This document shows, in pieces, positions 8,947-18,400 of a stretch of DNA of 64,000 nt. The notes under the pieces were generated by a model. It ran no database searches. It saw nothing but the letters and a program-made list of their open reading frames with translations, and was not told where the DNA came from. Numbering within the stretch: the first letter of the stretch is position 1; each line of letters begins with the position of its first letter. The position numbers were made by a program, and so were the translations under genes. This DNA is from Rhizobium sp. J15. GTDB taxonomy: Bacteria; Pseudomonadota; Alphaproteobacteria; Rhizobiales; Rhizobiaceae. The stretch is from contig NZ_NWSX01000030.1 in assembly GCF_002531825.1 (NCBI RefSeq), positions 1-64,000 on the forward strand. Reading direction: 5' to 3'.

Positions 8947-9432
8947 TTATGGGGAAACGTCCTTGTGTTCTTCCATCTCTTCATCGACAATCGAGCTGAC
9001 GAGGGCAACGACCCGGCTGCGCACACGCGGAGAAAGGAGCAAAACGTCGTCTATCAGACGCCGTCCCTCCGCCGTGGATATGTAGGCAATCTTCCCATCG
9101 ATCTCTGTTATGAATTGCTGGCCCTGAGTGGTTTCGGGATCTGGAAGGCCTTCGAAAAACCTCGAAACCGGGATCTTGAGGCAATTGGCAAGCTCGTAGA
9201 GCATCGAAGCGCTGACGCGGTTCTTACCGCTTTCATATTTTTGTACCTGCTGCAAACTGACCCCGATGCCGGCGCCGAGATCCCCTAGGGATACATTCGA
9301 CTGCATTCGGCGGATACGGATTTGCTGTCCGACATGCCGATCGACTGGATGTACCGACTCGCGTGCAACATCCGACTGTTTGGCTTGCGCAGGTCTCGAA
9401 GTCCGAACCTGGGCTGCTACATAGCGCTTCAT
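8947..9432 (-). CDS. XRE-family transcriptional regulator
   Basis: A 161-residue regulator starting at ATG 9432; a TTG at 9489 would add 19 residues. An N-terminal tail of about 35 residues precedes the helix-turn-helix: VGQQIRIRRMQSNVSLGDLG, GVSLQQVQKYESGKNRVSAS and LANCLKIPVSRFFEGLP. This is the SinR/Cro-like fold common in rhizobial HTH proteins. The C-terminal part (about residues 105-161) carries no known sensor domain. It converges on capA and lies apart from the cluster that starts at 9812, with a structured intergenic region upstream. Confidence 0.85.
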   Translation of the reverse strand: MKRYVAAQVRTSRPAQAKQSDVARESVHPVDRHVGQQIRIRRMQSNVSLGDLGAGIGVSLQQVQKYESGKNRVSASMLYELANCLKIPVSRFFEGLPDPETTQGQQFITEIDGKIAYISTAEGRRLIDDVLLLSPRVRSRVVALVSSIVDEEMEEHKDVSP

Positions 9433-9489
9433 GGTGGTCACCCCGATGGAGAGTTTCACGCGGTGCGCCCCCGCTGAAAACTCGCTCAA

Positions 9490-9811
9490 CCCACTGATCG
9501 GGGAGTTAGAACACCGTGCTAGACGGCCCTGTGGCCTTTAGTTCCGAGGAACCTGGACATACGCCACAGGCTCCTCGACCGAAGGTCAAGGAGTGTGGTG
9601 CCGAATCGGCCGACACCAACCGCTAACAGGGGGTTCTAATCCCCAAGGCAGCGCGTACTGCCTCGCTGCGAAACCTAGTTGAAATCCGCCCGCCGCGCAA
9701 CCGAATTCTTTACAAGATTCAATAGCTTCGCTTTACGCGCGGACACTTGTCTCAAAAGCGAGAGGTCACGCTTCGGGCGGTAAAGTGGTCAGAAAACCAA
9801 AGGAGGTGCGA
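9490..9811. other. Structured intergenic region upstream of XRE gene
   Basis: No gene is seen. An 11-bp stem with one mismatch is formed by 9545-9555 (CGAGGAACCTG) and 9567-9577 (CAGGCTCCTCG), with an 11-base loop. A GGTG...CACC dyad lies near 9597-9617. The structure could be a leader RNA or a small RNA. Confidence 0.4.
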
Positions 9812-11230
9812 TCAGCGGAACGCCCATTGCGAGGAGTGTCTGCCCACCCTCCGGGAGGAGTATGCCACCGCAAGCTCCGCCCATAGGGGGTCCTGGGTGA
9901 AGCTGGAAAAGGGCCCGCAAGCGTCGATAATGCTCATCTTGCCGAACTGCTCGAGAAGCGTTGCAATACCCCCGCGGCTAACTGCATTCAGCAGCGAAAA
10001 CGGCTCGCACGGCGAGGAGATGATGCGATGGCCCCAAACCCCCGGCCGTTCGTCCTTTGACAGTGCGTTGAGAAGCTGTGTGTCACGATGGTTGTTCCTC
10101 AACGCCTCGCAGAATGCCCAGCGCATCAACGGATAATAGATCGTATGCCGACTTCCACCCAGGACACGCACGCCAGGCAGGATCGACGTTACGATGAACA
10201 TCAGCAGAAGGTTCGGAACGATCCGGCCAGTTCTCAGGGCCTCCACAAGACTTGGCGGCGAGAATTCAACACAGACATCATCTGTCTCCTTCGACCGGAG
10301 GACCCTGCCATCCAGCCAAAGTGGAAAAAGCCGCCCTTCAATGCAGCCCCAGAAAAAATGCGTCGAGTTTTTCAGCCAGCCTCGCCAAGCCGTGTCAGCG
10401 AGTTGATCGATGCAATGGATGAGGCGCATCGCGAATGCTCGGTCCTCGATCAACGAGGCTCGCAGCCAGGACCGGCCATCGGAAAGGTGGTCCGCGACCA
10501 GATCGGCAACGTCGCTATCGTCAAGCTGAAGAAAGTCCACCTGGCTGTCAGAATACCGCTTCCAGAGGCAAAGATTTGCCGCTTTGATCGCCTCTGCCGC
10601 CGACTGGAATTCGCCAAGAGGCAAAAGGTCTCGCAAGCAGGAAATTGCCTCCGAGTCATGACCGGGCCTGTCGACGTTTTGAAGATGGAATCTGTAGCAG
10701 CCGTTTCTGCCAAGAATGCTGTAGGGGATCATTTTGCTGCGCGACAGGCCGAAGACATTGACTGCATCGCCATCGACGTGGAGCCAGGCCGGACCCTTGC
10801 GACCGCGTTCCACGAACTTCACTGTCGAGCAAGCGTAGGAGATATAGGATGTCCTGCCATGCGCGCGAAGTCCCATCAGGGAGAACAGATGGGTGTAAAA
10901 GGCGTCAGGCTCGATCAACAGGTGGAGGTGGGGGCCACACTGCAGCACCGGAGCGACTTCGATTTCGGTTTGAAAGCGCGTCACGGCCCCTGCTGAATAA
11001 CCCTGACGTTGCGCGACGGCCGCCACGCGTGACCGCAATAGAGACATTGCCTGGCTTCGCGCGACGCAGCCCGATTGATCCGATCCAACCGAGAAAGCCG
11101 CCTTTGCGTAGTCGTTCAGCGATGCCTGCTCAAACTGACGCAACCAAGGGAATAATTCAAAAATGAGGGTCAACACCTCACCTTTTGAAACCAGGTCGCT
11201 ATTGGGCGACGTCTCCATCCTCAGACGCAC
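9812..11230 (-). CDS. Protein of unknown function, metabolite cluster
   Basis: A 472-residue soluble protein that I do not recognise. GTG 11230 lies behind GGAAAG and overlaps the MFS stop; ATG 11218 is an alternative. Visible features are a GPHLHLLIEPDAFY stretch (about residues 98-111), STVKFVERGRKGPAWLHVDG (about 136-155), a NVFGLSRSKMIPYSIL block and a C-terminal half with HFFWGCIEGRLFPLWLDG. It has no signal peptide or membrane segment, and no IucA/IucC, NRPS or ATP-grasp signature that I can see. Position at the end of an exporter operon beside a methyltransferase makes a biosynthetic enzyme likely, but this is inference. Confidence 0.7.
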   Translation of the reverse strand: MRLRMETSPNSDLVSKGEVLTLIFELFPWLRQFEQASLNDYAKAAFSVGSDQSGCVARSQAMSLLRSRVAAVAQRQGYSAGAVTRFQTEIEVAPVLQCGPHLHLLIEPDAFYTHLFSLMGLRAHGRTSYISYACSTVKFVERGRKGPAWLHVDGDAVNVFGLSRSKMIPYSILGRNGCYRFHLQNVDRPGHDSEAISCLRDLLPLGEFQSAAEAIKAANLCLWKRYSDSQVDFLQLDDSDVADLVADHLSDGRSWLRASLIEDRAFAMRLIHCIDQLADTAWRGWLKNSTHFFWGCIEGRLFPLWLDGRVLRSKETDDVCVEFSPPSLVEALRTGRIVPNLLLMFIVTSILPGVRVLGGSRHTIYYPLMRWAFCEALRNNHRDTQLLNALSKDERPGVWGHRIISSPCEPFSLLNAVSRGGIATLLEQFGKMSIIDACGPFSSFTQDPLWAELAVAYSSRRVGRHSSQWAFR

Positions 11231-12477
11231 CGGCTTTCCACCGGCGCTCCCCGATCCATGTTAAAGTGAAAGAAGAGCGCGACGGTCACCATCAGCGCCC
11301 CGAAGAGGCCGAAAATCCCCGAAGGTGGAATTGCGTCTCCGATCGTCCCGATGATGCCATACGCAAGAAGCCCTATCGAAACACAGATCGTGTGGATCTG
11401 GCTTCGCGCCCGCCCCAACATGTCAATCGAAACAGTCGATTGAACCCGTACATCGATCAGGATCCGCGTGACATTGTAGCAGAAGCCAAGCAACACCAGT
11501 TGAACGAGCGCGGACAAAAAGCTCTGGAAAACAGGAAAGCCCAACAGAACAATGCCAGCAAGCGCCGCCTGGAAGAGGATGCTTTGTCGTCGCGAACGCG
11601 CCCTTCTGAGAAGAAGGGTTGAACAGCCCGCAATCGAACCGAGGGCCCAACCTGCCTCGAGATAACCGAACTCTAGCGCCGACCCCTTGAGTTCGCGAGT
11701 GACATATGCGGCGCCCAATACACTCACAAGCATGCCCATCGCATAGGTCAACGCATACATGACGGCGATGGTCTTCAGTGGGTGAACGACGAAGGTCGTC
11801 GGCAACAGATCCATCCGACGAATGCTCTTTGCCTGCAAATCCGATCGAGAACGAGAAGGCGGCTGTCGGCCGAGCAGTGCCAGCAGCCCCAACAGTGATA
11901 GGCCGAAAAAGGCGCCAGGCAAGATCGACGTCAGATTCATCCCGATGGCGGTTAAGCTGTACCCGGTGACGATAGCGGCGATGAGATTGCCCGCCTGCAT
12001 CGCAATATAAGACGCCGAATTGAATGAAGTGAGGTTCTTAGGACGCACGATGTCTGGAATGATGGCCTGCAGCGCAGTCGAATAGGTTCTGTCGATGAAC
12101 GCGAAGATGGTCCACGATAGGCAAAGAACACTAAGTGGGTCACCGAACATGAGACCAATACCCGTTGAAAATATGAGGATCAACCTTGATAAATCGCAAG
12201 CGATACAGACGAAGCGACGATCAAATCGATCAACTAGAACGCCGCCAACGTTGCTGGTGAGCAACTCGGCGGCACTGCCGAGCGCCAAAAGGATGGCGAG
12301 AGCGCTCGCGCTCTTGCTGACATCTGTCGCAACCCATGCCGCCAGCACGAAGTAGACATTCCGGCCAGTGGCCGACGCCAGAACACAGAAGAGATAGATG
12401 CCGCGAGAGGCATAACACCCTATGCCGCTGCTTTTTGTTGCGCCCACTTCATCCACACTCCCTACTGGCAGGTTCAT
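11221..12477 (-). CDS. MFS transporter, probable small-molecule exporter
   Basis: A 418-residue protein with about 12 membrane segments. The loop after segment 2 reads NVGGVLVDRFDRRFVCI, the MFS G-x-x-x-D-R-x-x-R-R motif in the form used by the EntS and macrolide-efflux-like exporters. The neighbouring region SNSASYIA-type sequence (LTSFNSASYIAMQAGNLIAA) is also typical of that group. The stop overlaps the start of the 472-residue protein gene, so the two are translationally coupled. It most likely exports the product of this cluster. Confidence 0.85.
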   Translation of the reverse strand: MNLPVGSVDEVGATKSSGIGCYASRGIYLFCVLASATGRNVYFVLAAWVATDVSKSASALAILLALGSAAELLTSNVGGVLVDRFDRRFVCIACDLSRLILIFSTGIGLMFGDPLSVLCLSWTIFAFIDRTYSTALQAIIPDIVRPKNLTSFNSASYIAMQAGNLIAAIVTGYSLTAIGMNLTSILPGAFFGLSLLGLLALLGRQPPSRSRSDLQAKSIRRMDLLPTTFVVHPLKTIAVMYALTYAMGMLVSVLGAAYVTRELKGSALEFGYLEAGWALGSIAGCSTLLLRRARSRRQSILFQAALAGIVLLGFPVFQSFLSALVQLVLLGFCYNVTRILIDVRVQSTVSIDMLGRARSQIHTICVSIGLLAYGIIGTIGDAIPPSGIFGLFGALMVTVALFFHFNMDRGAPVESRCV

Positions 12478-12548
12478 GGGGACATGCTATTCTTCTGAAG
12501 AGCTGGCGGCTTTCACGAATTTGATATTATCTCTAGTTCAGAACCAGG

Positions 12549-13433
12549 CTACTCCTTCCAGAGCGCCCGGTACTCGGCAGGGGAAAATCCCGTCTCTCGG
12601 CGAAATCTGGTCGAGAGGTGGCTCCCGCTGGAGTAGCCACAGGCGATGGCGATCTCGGTCACGCTGATCGCAGTCGTGCGGAGAAGGTCGGTCACGCGTT
12701 CAAGACGGCGTTGGTTATAGAAGCCATAGGGCGTCGAGCCTTGCGACTGCTTGAAAGCGCGGGAAAAATGCTCGTAGGTCAATCCCGCCTCTTCAGCCAG
12801 AGCGCGCACGCTTGGAGGTCGATCGATGTGAGCTTCAATCCGCCCTATCACGCGCTTGAGAACGGTAGGCGACAATCCTCCTCGAGACAATCTGCCAGAT
12901 GTGCCGGAGCGGCGCTGCAGAAGTCCGAAGATAGCCGCGAGATGCCCTTCCACGATCACACTCCCCATGGAATCGTCGTGTGAAAGTTCTCCGGCAATCT
13001 GCCGCGCCAAGCATTGGATCGGCAGATCTCTAAATCCAAGCTCCGGACGCAAGGTGCCGACGCGCGGCAGCTTAGTCGTGAGGTTTGAAAAAAAATCCTG
13101 CGTCACGGTTATCATAAGATAACAACCCTCAGCATCCCCTTCATCCCAACCGCTCCAGTGGCAACCGGGCGGAATGTAAACAAGCGAGCCGTCTGGACGC
13201 GGACTGAACTCGACTCTTCGTCCGTCCAGAAAGTTTTCGCCGGATGCCGCCGTACCCCTTATGTTGAGGAAGATCAGGTGGTCATCCGCGACAACGTCGA
13301 TAACCTGTCGCCCGAGACTGCGCCGGCGAACGACATCTGCGCGGGCATGGCTCCAATGGCCTTGCTGGTGAAGGATGATCTCCCCTTGTGACTTCTTCAT
13401 CCTCTCGGGGTGAATTGATGGAATGATCCCCAC
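12549..13433 (-). CDS. AraC-family transcriptional regulator
   Basis: A 294-residue regulator opening at GTG 13433, with ATG 13400 (MKKSQGEI) as an equally plausible start. The N-terminal 170 residues form a cupin-like sensor (PDGSLVYIPPGCHWSGWDEG). The C-terminal 100 residues contain both AraC helix-turn-helix units: VRALAEEAGLTYEHFSRAFK and VTEIAIACGYSSGSHLSTRF, followed by the RRETGFSPAEYR signature. It lies just upstream of the MFS gene in the same direction and is divergent from the methyltransferase gene, so it probably activates both arms of the cluster in response to its product or a metabolite. Confidence 0.9.
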   Translation of the reverse strand: MGIIPSIHPERMKKSQGEIILHQQGHWSHARADVVRRRSLGRQVIDVVADDHLIFLNIRGTAASGENFLDGRRVEFSPRPDGSLVYIPPGCHWSGWDEGDAEGCYLMITVTQDFFSNLTTKLPRVGTLRPELGFRDLPIQCLARQIAGELSHDDSMGSVIVEGHLAAIFGLLQRRSGTSGRLSRGGLSPTVLKRVIGRIEAHIDRPPSVRALAEEAGLTYEHFSRAFKQSQGSTPYGFYNQRRLERVTDLLRTTAISVTEIAIACGYSSGSHLSTRFRRETGFSPAEYRALWKE

Positions 13434-13689
13434 TCGACAGCTGCTCCCTTGAAAAACCGGTGTGTTAGCGACCCTACCTCACCCCAAGTTGTCAACAAGC
13501 CAGGCTTTAACCTCAGGTCGAATTTCATGTCAATTTCATGAAAACCAATCAAAATCGTGGATGCGAAAACATGACGTTCGCGATCATCTTCTGCCGACAT
13601 CATCGCTGACGGCACAATCTTTTCGGGATGCGCGATTTCCCTCCTGAATCCCAACAACGCGATGGTGCGAGAGAAAGGCAGGCTTTCGC

Positions 13690-14703
13690 ATGCGTGAATT
13701 TGCCGACTTCATTGAGGAGTGCGACTGCGCCCCGCGCCTTAACGAGCTTTCTGAGTTTTTTTCGACCACCGCATCCGGTGAGGCCGGAATGCCTATCCGT
13801 CCGCCTGAGCTCGATCGCCGCTTGTTCCCAGTGGACATGACGTTCAGGCGCTTTTCAGCCCTTCATCCGCTGCGCCAAGGTCCATTCGATAAGCACTACT
13901 TGAGCAGCATACCCTACCGCCTCGAAGAGGAGTGCCGCATAGGCGGCGCGATCCTCAAATACGCGCGGGCCAGAAAGGGTCAACTGCAACTCTACACGCT
14001 AGGTACAGCCGAGGGGACGATGGCTCGTGTGATCGGCGAACTTGGCAAGGGCAGGATAGAAACACTGTCATGCAGTCCCAACGTCGAGAACCTTAGAAGC
14101 TTCTATGCCTATGGCGTTCCTCCTCATGCCATGTTTTTTCACGGACCATTTCATCATCTGACATCGCAAAGGGTCCAAGAAGACGTGGAGCTCCGAAAGT
14201 TTGGCAGCGGTTTCGATATCATCCTCGAGGACAAGACTTTCCAGATGTATTCGCCAAATCGCTTCGATCAGATCCGTTTCGTCTCGCAGCATCTCAAGAC
14301 CAACGGGCTCTTCATGTTCGTCGAGAAGTTCAGGCATGAAGACGACGAGGAATATCGCCGGCGGGAACGCCAGAAGGACCATAGCTTCAAAGCTCGCTTC
14401 TTCAGCGCGTCAGATATTCGCGCGAAGGAAGAGACGGTGCTGACGCGAATGGATCGAAACGAAGTCACCCTTTCGGAGATGAGCGAAACACTACGCCGGT
14501 TCTTTGGACACTCATTCGTCACCTGGAACAGCGGCAATTTCTACACGCTTGTCTCCAGCAACAGTCAGCAGAATCTCGACCTGTTCCTATCGAAGCTGTC
14601 CCCACCCGCGATTCCGGCAGAATATGTCTATGCGGACCTTCCTTACCGCCTTTACCCGGAATCCGAAGCAAGGCGGCTATCGGGGCGATCCTGGACCCTT
14701 TAG
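13690..14703 (+). CDS. Class I SAM-dependent methyltransferase-like protein
   Basis: A 337-residue protein with a GAAAGGCAGG ribosome site before ATG 13690. The core (about residues 95-215) has a degenerate nucleotide-binding loop (LQLYTLGTAEGTMARVIGEL), an acidic strand end (RIETLSCSPN), a FDIILEDKTFQMYSP strand and VSQHLKTNGLFMFVEKF, the order expected for a Rossmann methyltransferase. The glycine-rich motif I is atypical (LGTAEG), so cofactor use is not certain. A charged segment (EDDEEYRRRERQKDH) follows. It starts the plus-strand arm of the unknown cluster and is divergent from the AraC gene. Confidence 0.65.
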   Translation: MREFADFIEECDCAPRLNELSEFFSTTASGEAGMPIRPPELDRRLFPVDMTFRRFSALHPLRQGPFDKHYLSSIPYRLEEECRIGGAILKYARARKGQLQLYTLGTAEGTMARVIGELGKGRIETLSCSPNVENLRSFYAYGVPPHAMFFHGPFHHLTSQRVQEDVELRKFGSGFDIILEDKTFQMYSPNRFDQIRFVSQHLKTNGLFMFVEKFRHEDDEEYRRRERQKDHSFKARFFSASDIRAKEETVLTRMDRNEVTLSEMSETLRRFFGHSFVTWNSGNFYTLVSSNSQQNLDLFLSKLSPPAIPAEYVYADLPYRLYPESEARRLSGRSWTL

Positions 14704-14866
14704 CGGCTCCTCATCTTCACCGTCGCGTGAGCGCAACTGCGTCACGTCTTCACGAGCCTCAACTGGAACAACGTTCGCGTCAGCAGAAAGCGCTCCATCA
14801 CGTTGAGCAGCCCTCAGCGCTTTGCCATCTCGAAAAGCCCTTTTTCTCCAAACAGGCAGGAACAGC

Positions 14867-15337
14867 ATGAAGAAATCGATTGGCGAAGTCCATCACTTCG
14901 TTGAGCTGAGCCCGCCGGGCAACGCGCATCTGGTCCTGCCACGAGCGCCATCATTCGCGGATGAGGAAGATGTTCCAAAGTGCGTACACGTCGCCGAAGC
15001 GTGTGTCGCTATCTCGCGCACGCAGCACGTTGCCGACAAGATCTGCACGCAAATCGAGGACTTCTACCAATCCCTCGTCTCCGTGGGACCTGACAGGTTT
15101 CTAGCTTTCGAAGGTGGAGGCGCGATCATAAGGCCGACAAGTGAAAGCTTGTTCTTCAGGGTCTCAGCGCGAGACCACGTCACCTTCTGTGGCATCCGCG
15201 CGCTGCTGGAAGCAGGCTTGTTTCTGGCCACGTCCGTGTCCGAGGGGGCTATAGAGTGGCGTCACGCAGACGACACGCGATCTGGTGAGACCTGCAATCG
15301 CCTCCACAACGACCGCTGCGGAAGCGACGAACAATAG
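14867..15337 (+). CDS. Small protein, possibly DUF2218-like
   Basis: A 156-residue protein, with its start at ATG 14867 behind CAGGAA. The C-terminal 100 residues (from ACVAISRTQHVADKICTQIE to SEGAIEWRH) have the order seen in DUF2218: an 'A-x-V-x-T..A' beta-strand, a helix, a strand with few charges, an L-x-F-x-V-x-A-x-D strand, a helix and a final xhxWRx. DUF2218 genes often sit in siderophore loci, which would fit, but the match is loose and made from memory. It follows the methyltransferase by 163 bases on the same strand and converges on traA. Confidence 0.6.
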   Translation: MKKSIGEVHHFVELSPPGNAHLVLPRAPSFADEEDVPKCVHVAEACVAISRTQHVADKICTQIEDFYQSLVSVGPDRFLAFEGGGAIIRPTSESLFFRVSARDHVTFCGIRALLEAGLFLATSVSEGAIEWRHADDTRSGETCNRLHNDRCGSDEQ

Positions 15338-15442
15338 CTTCGTCCAACTTCGCCACCCAAAGGAAAATCGATCTCGGGACAATCAGGTCGTAGTGCTTTT
15401 CCAATCTACCAACCATTTCGTCACCCCGCTTTTCTTCGAGTC

Positions 15443-18400
15443 TCAGAGGTTGATGCCGCGAGCGCGGCTAGCAGCCCTTTGGCGCCGCTCCGCTATGATC
15501 TGCTCACTGCTCTGCAGACGGACAGTCTGCTGCAGGACCTTCAACCGCTCCTGCATCGCCGCGAAAGCTCGGCGCTGCGGTGGCGGCACGCGGTTGACAA
15601 GATCCTTGTCACCTCGGACGAGGGCATTGCGACCAAAGCGCTCGTCGAGCGCCCGGCTGACGGCCGCAAACTCCCGGCCAATGCCCGGATCGAGGAACGC
15701 GGCGGAGACGCCGAGCCTTCTGCTGTCCTTCCTCGCCTCGGCCGTCAGGCGCACCAGCGCCTCTTCCGCAGCTTTCGAAAGAGCTGGAATGGCAACCGCC
15801 ATGCGCCGCCGTTCGTCCGTGATAGCCTGGCGTTCTGAGTTGAGCGCATTGGTGTAGGCCGCACCGAGCGCGCGCAGACGCGCTGCAGCTTCCGGCACGG
15901 TCCGCGTCGCCTCTTTCCGCTCTCGGCCAGAGGCCAGCATCCGGTCCATCAGGCGATCCGAACCACGCAAGGCACCATAGGCGGCAGGATTGTTGGTCAC
16001 CGCGGCTCCAATGCGCTCGGCGGCAAAACCTTTCTGAAGAAGTTCCTCGATCTTGCCGACGACTTCAGCCGGATCGCGCCAGATTGTCGTTGCCGCGTTC
16101 GCCAGTGCCACACGCTGCTGACGATAGAGAGGCGAAGCAAGAGCCCGAGATCGCGCCTCGTCGTCAACGGGGATCTTGAACTCGGTGACGGCGGCGAGCA
16201 TCGGGGGAATGGGAAGGTTCTCCTTCCCCACCCCCTTCTCCGTCTCTGTCCTCAGATCGACACTGGCGCCGGCAACGATCTTTGAGCGATCCCGACGTTC
16301 GGCGAGGTGCTGCTCGTCGGCAAAGCGCCGCACGGCTTCGAACAGCCGCATCAGCTTTCCGCGCCGTTCATCCGTGAGATCCTCCGGCACGCGCTCGACT
16401 ATGTTGCGTTCAGCGATCACATCCGCCTTCGCGCTAAATGCGCTCCAGCCAAAGCGGGCCGTCAAAGCTTCGCTCACCGCCTTGATCTCCTGCACCACCG
16501 ATCGATCTTTGGCGGTAAGCGCAAAGGCCGTCTTGTAGGCATCGTCCCCGCCCTGGCTGCGCACCGCCTCGATTTCCACAAGACGCGCCATGGCGCGTTC
16601 GGAGAGCGTCGGGATCGACAATGACATATGCGCGCGGCGCGTCTGCTCGCGCAGTTCGAACCGTACGGCGTTCCTGCGGAACTCGGTCGCATGGGCACGG
16701 GCCATCGGAAGCAGTTCCTTCACGGCCGCGACAGCGAGATTGCGCTCTTCACGCGCCACGCGTCCGTCGACGATCAGCTCGGAGCCACGCAGCCGGCCAA
16801 GCCGACCAGGGGCTGCCGCAAGGTCGTCGGCGAGCCTGCTGGGTGCGACTCCGATATCCGACGCCAGTGCATTCAGCAAGACGAGCGCTGCATCCGGATC
16901 CCGGTAGATCTTCTCCAGCAGCGGCCGCAGGATCACCTCCCGCTCTGTCCAGGCCGGCGACGCAAGCTGCGCCAACCGCGCATCCTCCTCGACGCTGCTG
17001 ACAAAGGACGTGGCCGGCGGGATCAGATAGCGTGTTTCAGCAGCACTTGCGCCCGAGACGGAGTGGGATGCAGTTCGCGCGTCACTGGATGTCGCTTCGA
17101 CCATCGTCTGGCTCCGTTCTTCATTGTAGGCGACCCGCCGTTCCCGCTCGATGGCAAAGCCGAGGGCCACGCTTGCCCTCTCCCAGAGCTTGGCCACCTG
17201 CTCCCTCTTCTCGGCAATCCAGGCCCAGCGCCGGGTAAGGCTTTCCTCCATCTCGGCTGCGGCAAGCGAGAGATGATCGAGCCCGCGGCGCCGGGCGAAG
17301 TCGTTCGCGTGTGCGCGGTAACTGGCCTCGCTCTCAAAATCGAGCGTCGTCGTCTTGGCACCGGAGCGCGACAAGCGTTCGACGAGCGGATTGAAGAGTT
17401 CCGGCCGATGACTTTCCCGCTCGATGCGCTCCTGTCGTGCGCTAGCGGTCTCGACCTGGCTGGCCGTCCAGACGTTGCGATCGACCTCTCTCTCCTCGTA
17501 ATGCTTGTGACCTGTCTCCTCGTCGACAACGGCAATCTGGACCTTGACCCGCTCGACACCATCCTTTCTGAGCGTCACGGTGTCGCCTTCCTGGATGCCG
17601 GCCTCCTCGAGTGCCTTCGGCAGGCTGACGCCCCAGAGCCGATGGGCGGTTCCGTCGTCCGTCCTGACATCGGCATAGGGGCTGTCGTCGGCATCCTCGT
17701 CCTCGGGCCGGAATTTGGCTTCGCCGGTTTCGACAAGCTCGCCGGTGACACCGGCGGCATGATCGACACGCGGTTTGCGTCCCCATTCCGGTCTCGGCTC
17801 AAAATCCTCTTTCGCCGCATAAAGATCGACGCGGTCGCGATGCCGGGTCATCGACACATAGGTCAGATGCCGGTCCATCATGCCGGTGGCGAGCACGAAG
17901 GTGCGGTCGACGGTCGACCCTTGAGATTTGTGGATCGTTGCGGCATAGCCGTGGTCGACATTGTCATAACTGTCCTCGCCGAAGACGACTTTATTGCCAT
18001 TGTCGAGCAGAACCGACAGCAGCGGATCGCCGCGTTTGTCGCCGGTCGCGGTGACCGTGCCGAGCATGCCGTTCTTGACATATTGCGGCCCGGAGTGCTT
18101 GGCCCGCGGCTCGAGGAAGCGGGCGTTCTCCAGGAAGATGATGCGGTCGCCGGCGGCAAATTTTCGCGCCCCGCGCTCGGTCCGGAAGCTGCGGCTTTCG
18201 CCGAGGGCATTATCGCCGGCCATCACCTCACGCAGCGCCTCGTTGAGCTTGCGGACATCGTCGTTGGTGTGGGCGAGCACCAGCAGTTCATCACCGCGAA
18301 GACGGCCATCCCTGCCCTCAGACGTTGATCGCTCGATTGCCTCTCTGCGCGCAGCAGCCCAGTCGGAGACGATGCGATCGATCGTTTCCTCGCGTGACCC

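Noticed and set aside
10088..10996. Plus-strand frame of 302 codons opposite the unknown 472-residue gene
   Set aside because: The minus frame is longer, is coupled to the MFS gene by a stop-start overlap and has a ribosome site; the plus frame has none of these.
16628..18328. Long open plus-strand frame of 566 codons inside traA
   Set aside because: It lies antisense to the well-supported TraA protein in GC-rich DNA and shows no domain; such mirror frames are expected by codon bias.
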